From Zoogloea sp. LCSB751 (GTDB taxonomy: Bacteria; Pseudomonadota; Gammaproteobacteria; Burkholderiales; Rhodocyclaceae), in the NCBI RefSeq assembly GCF_002028455.1, contig NZ_MWUM01000003.1, positions 124,001 to 188,000 on the forward strand: a stretch of 64,000 bases of DNA, written 5' to 3'. The notes beneath the pieces were generated by a model. The model did no database searches and was not told where the DNA came from. It was given only the letters and a program-made list of their open reading frames with translations. Below are positions 62,339 through 64,000 of this stretch, one piece after another. A program made the translations under genes and the position numbers. How positions within the stretch are numbered: position 1 is the stretch's first letter; every line of letters starts with the position of its first letter.

Positions 62339-64000
62339 ATGCCCCCTCCGAACCCCAGCGCCGCACCGCGGCAACGCCTTGCGCGCAGTCTCCTGTGGCG
62401 GATGTCGGTCGTCTTCGCGGCCTGCCTGCTGATCTTCGGCGGCGCCTTCCACTACCTCGTCGTCGCACCGGCCACCCAGACCCTGGCACGGGTCCAGCTC
62501 GATCTCACCACCCGGCAGGTCCATGCCGAGGTGGAGCGGCGCTTCCGCAATATCGAAATCGAACTTCGCACGGCGCGTGCCCGCGGCGAAGCCGGCCGGC
62601 TCGATTTCGACAACATCGAAGCCTTCAACAGCGCGCTGCTGCCCGCACTGACCGCCGGGACGCTGATCACCTCGATCCACATGGCCACCGCCGACGGGCG
62701 GGCGCTCAGCCTGCAGCGGGATGGCGAAGGCTGGCACAACCGCCTCACACCACCGGTGGGCCGAGTCGGTGGCAGCCGCTGGCTGGACTGGTCGACCTCC
62801 GGCAAGCTGCTGCGCGAGCAGGCCGGCGAGGGACGGGACGATCCACGCAAGCGTCCGTGGTTCGAAACCGCCATGCAGGCGCCGACCGCCGATCCGCTGG
62901 CCTGGACCCGGCCTTACCGCAGCACGCCCGACGGCGACGGCGGCATCGCCATCGCGACCCGCTGGACGGCCCCCGACGGCAAGGCCCACGTCCTCGCCTT
63001 CGAGATCCAGCTCGCCGACCTGTCCATGCTGACCGTGGACACCCCGGTCGGCGAACGGGGCGGCAGCGCCGTGCTCACCGCGGCCGGCGAAGTGGTCGGC
63101 GTGCCGCGCTACCCGCGCTTCGCCAACCTGGCCGACCGGCGTGGCGCCATCCTCCGCCCGGCGGCCGAACTCAATGTGGACTTTCTCACCCACGGCTACG
63201 CCCACTGGCTGGATAGCGAGCGACAAAGCGAGAAGATCTTCCGCTTCGACAACGAGAACGAGACCTGGCTGGCGGAGTTCCTCCCGGTTCAACTGGGCAG
63301 CCAGCAATGGTGGATCGGCGGCTTTGCCCGCGAAGCCGACTTCATTCCGGCCCGCCTGCGCGACGTCGCCCCGGTACTCCTGCTCCTGATCATCGCCACG
63401 GCGCTGACTGCCGCCCACCTGGCCCGTCGCGTTTCGCGCCGCATTGAAAGCGATTTGGCCACCCTGGTCGAACGCAGCGAGCGCATCGGCCGGCTCGACC
63501 TGTCGCCCGGCGCCCCCATCGACACCCCCTGGCGGGAGATCGCCGGACTGGCCGAATCCCAGGAGAACATGCGCATCCAGCTGCAGCGGGCCGCCGACGA
63601 ACTGATCCAGGCCCGCAACGGGCTGGAGGAAAAGGTCGACGAACGCACCCATCAGCTGGAGGAAAAGACCCAGGCAGTGGCCAACCAGCTGCTGTTCATC
63701 GAAGTGCTCCTCGACGCCCTGCCCAACCCGGTATTCTACAAAGGCCCCGACGCGCGCTTTCTCGGCTGCAACAGGGCCTACGAGGAAGCTTTCGGCACGA
63801 CCCGCGGCTTCCTGCGCGGCAAGACCGTCCTCGAGCTGCCCTACCTGCGCCCCACCGAACGCATGGCCTATCACGAGGAGGACCTGCGGGTCATCTCCAG
63901 CGCCGGCACCGCCCATACCGAAACCCGCATCGCTTTCGCCGACGGCCGCGAGCACGACGCCCTCTACTGGGTGTCGGGCTTCCGCCTGGCCAATGGCGAG
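62339..64000 (+). CDS. Membrane sensor protein with PAS domain (partial, runs off the window)
   Basis: The frame opens with ATG at 62339 and is still open at 64000, giving 554 residues. It has a first helix (LLWRMSVVFAACLLIFGGAF), a periplasmic dCache-like domain of about 290 residues (DDPRKRPWFETAMQAP is typical of Cache sensors), a second helix (VLLLLIIATALTAAHLA), a HAMP-like and coiled-coil linker (RTHQLEEKTQAVANQ) and the start of a PAS domain (LDALPNPVFYKGPDARFLG). The output domain lies outside the window; histidine kinase or GGDEF are both possible. Confidence 0.88.
   Translation, partial: MPPPNPSAAPRQRLARSLLWRMSVVFAACLLIFGGAFHYLVVAPATQTLARVQLDLTTRQVHAEVERRFRNIEIELRTARARGEAGRLDFDNIEAFNSALLPALTAGTLITSIHMATADGRALSLQRDGEGWHNRLTPPVGRVGGSRWLDWSTSGKLLREQAGEGRDDPRKRPWFETAMQAPTADPLAWTRPYRSTPDGDGGIAIATRWTAPDGKAHVLAFEIQLADLSMLTVDTPVGERGGSAVLTAAGEVVGVPRYPRFANLADRRGAILRPAAELNVDFLTHGYAHWLDSERQSEKIFRFDNENETWLAEFLPVQLGSQQWWIGGFAREADFIPARLRDVAPVLLLLIIATALTAAHLARRVSRRIESDLATLVERSERIGRLDLSPGAPIDTPWREIAGLAESQENMRIQLQRAADELIQARNGLEEKVDERTHQLEEKTQAVANQLLFIEVLLDALPNPVFYKGPDARFLGCNRAYEEAFGTTRGFLRGKTVLELPYLRPTERMAYHEEDLRVISSAGTAHTETRIAFADGREHDALYWVSGFRLANGE

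Overview
The window is GC-rich chromosomal DNA of a betaproteobacterium. I infer Rhodocyclales (Zoogloea/Azoarcus/Thauera-like) from the rimP-nusA-infB-rbfA-truB-rpsO block, a tandem glycine riboswitch ahead of gcvTHP, an XrtA/PEP-CTERM exopolysaccharide control locus (prsK-prsR-prsT with an EpsB-type sugar transferase), a PP0621-pilS-pilR run and a large repertoire of hybrid sensors. The genus is not proven. Most of the window is compact core chromosome with overlapping operons.

Layout. 1-6800 (minus): rpsO, truB, rbfA, infB, nusA, rimP, preceded by a promoter and an attenuator-like leader. 6809-7978: rluB. 7975-23408: an integrated mobile element of about 15.4 kb. 23341-29146 (minus): scpB, scpA, trpS, a site-2 protease, a YciO/Sua5 protein, a PHP phosphoesterase and an alpha/beta hydrolase. 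29168-33992 (plus): glycine riboswitch and gcvT-gcvH-gcvP. 34017-44804 (minus): periplasmic protease, lytic transglycosylase, UDP-sugar dehydrogenase, prsT, prsR, prsK, epsB. 45219-48166 (minus): kup and modD. 48400-51708 (plus): a MASE1-CHASE-PAS-GGDEF-EAL protein. 51710-59261 (minus): a LuxR-type response regulator, a large NCS1-permease/histidine-kinase hybrid, pilR, pilS and a PP0621 protein. 59293-62327: methionine aminotransferase (minus), then mtnA and a class II aldolase (plus). 62339-64000: the start of a membrane sensor cut by the window edge.

The mobile element is the most interesting part. It sits in the 3' end of scpB and splits the original scpB-rluB pair. A 19-bp direct repeat marks both ends. 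On the rluB side the original last codons of scpB are still readable; on the scpB side the element supplies a replacement tail. A tyrosine integrase lies at one end and a large serine recombinase at the other. Between them are a RelE/HigB-type toxin-antitoxin pair, a P2 GpA-type HUH replication initiator, and a reduced P2-like virion set: major capsid protein (GpN), an Ogr-type activator, GpE tail assembly protein, tape measure protein and a GpE'-like protein. No terminase, portal, scaffold/protease, tail tube, sheath, baseplate, fibre or lysis gene is recognisable. The leader of the recombinase-side operon has the layout of a P4/P1 C4-type antisense RNA immunity switch: two identical decamers flank a complementary stretch in a C4-like RNA, with an intrinsic terminator between them. 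My inference is a P2-dependent satellite that carries the proteins setting capsid and tail size and whose recombinase operon is gated by RNA. A decayed prophage is the main alternative, although every open frame looks intact.
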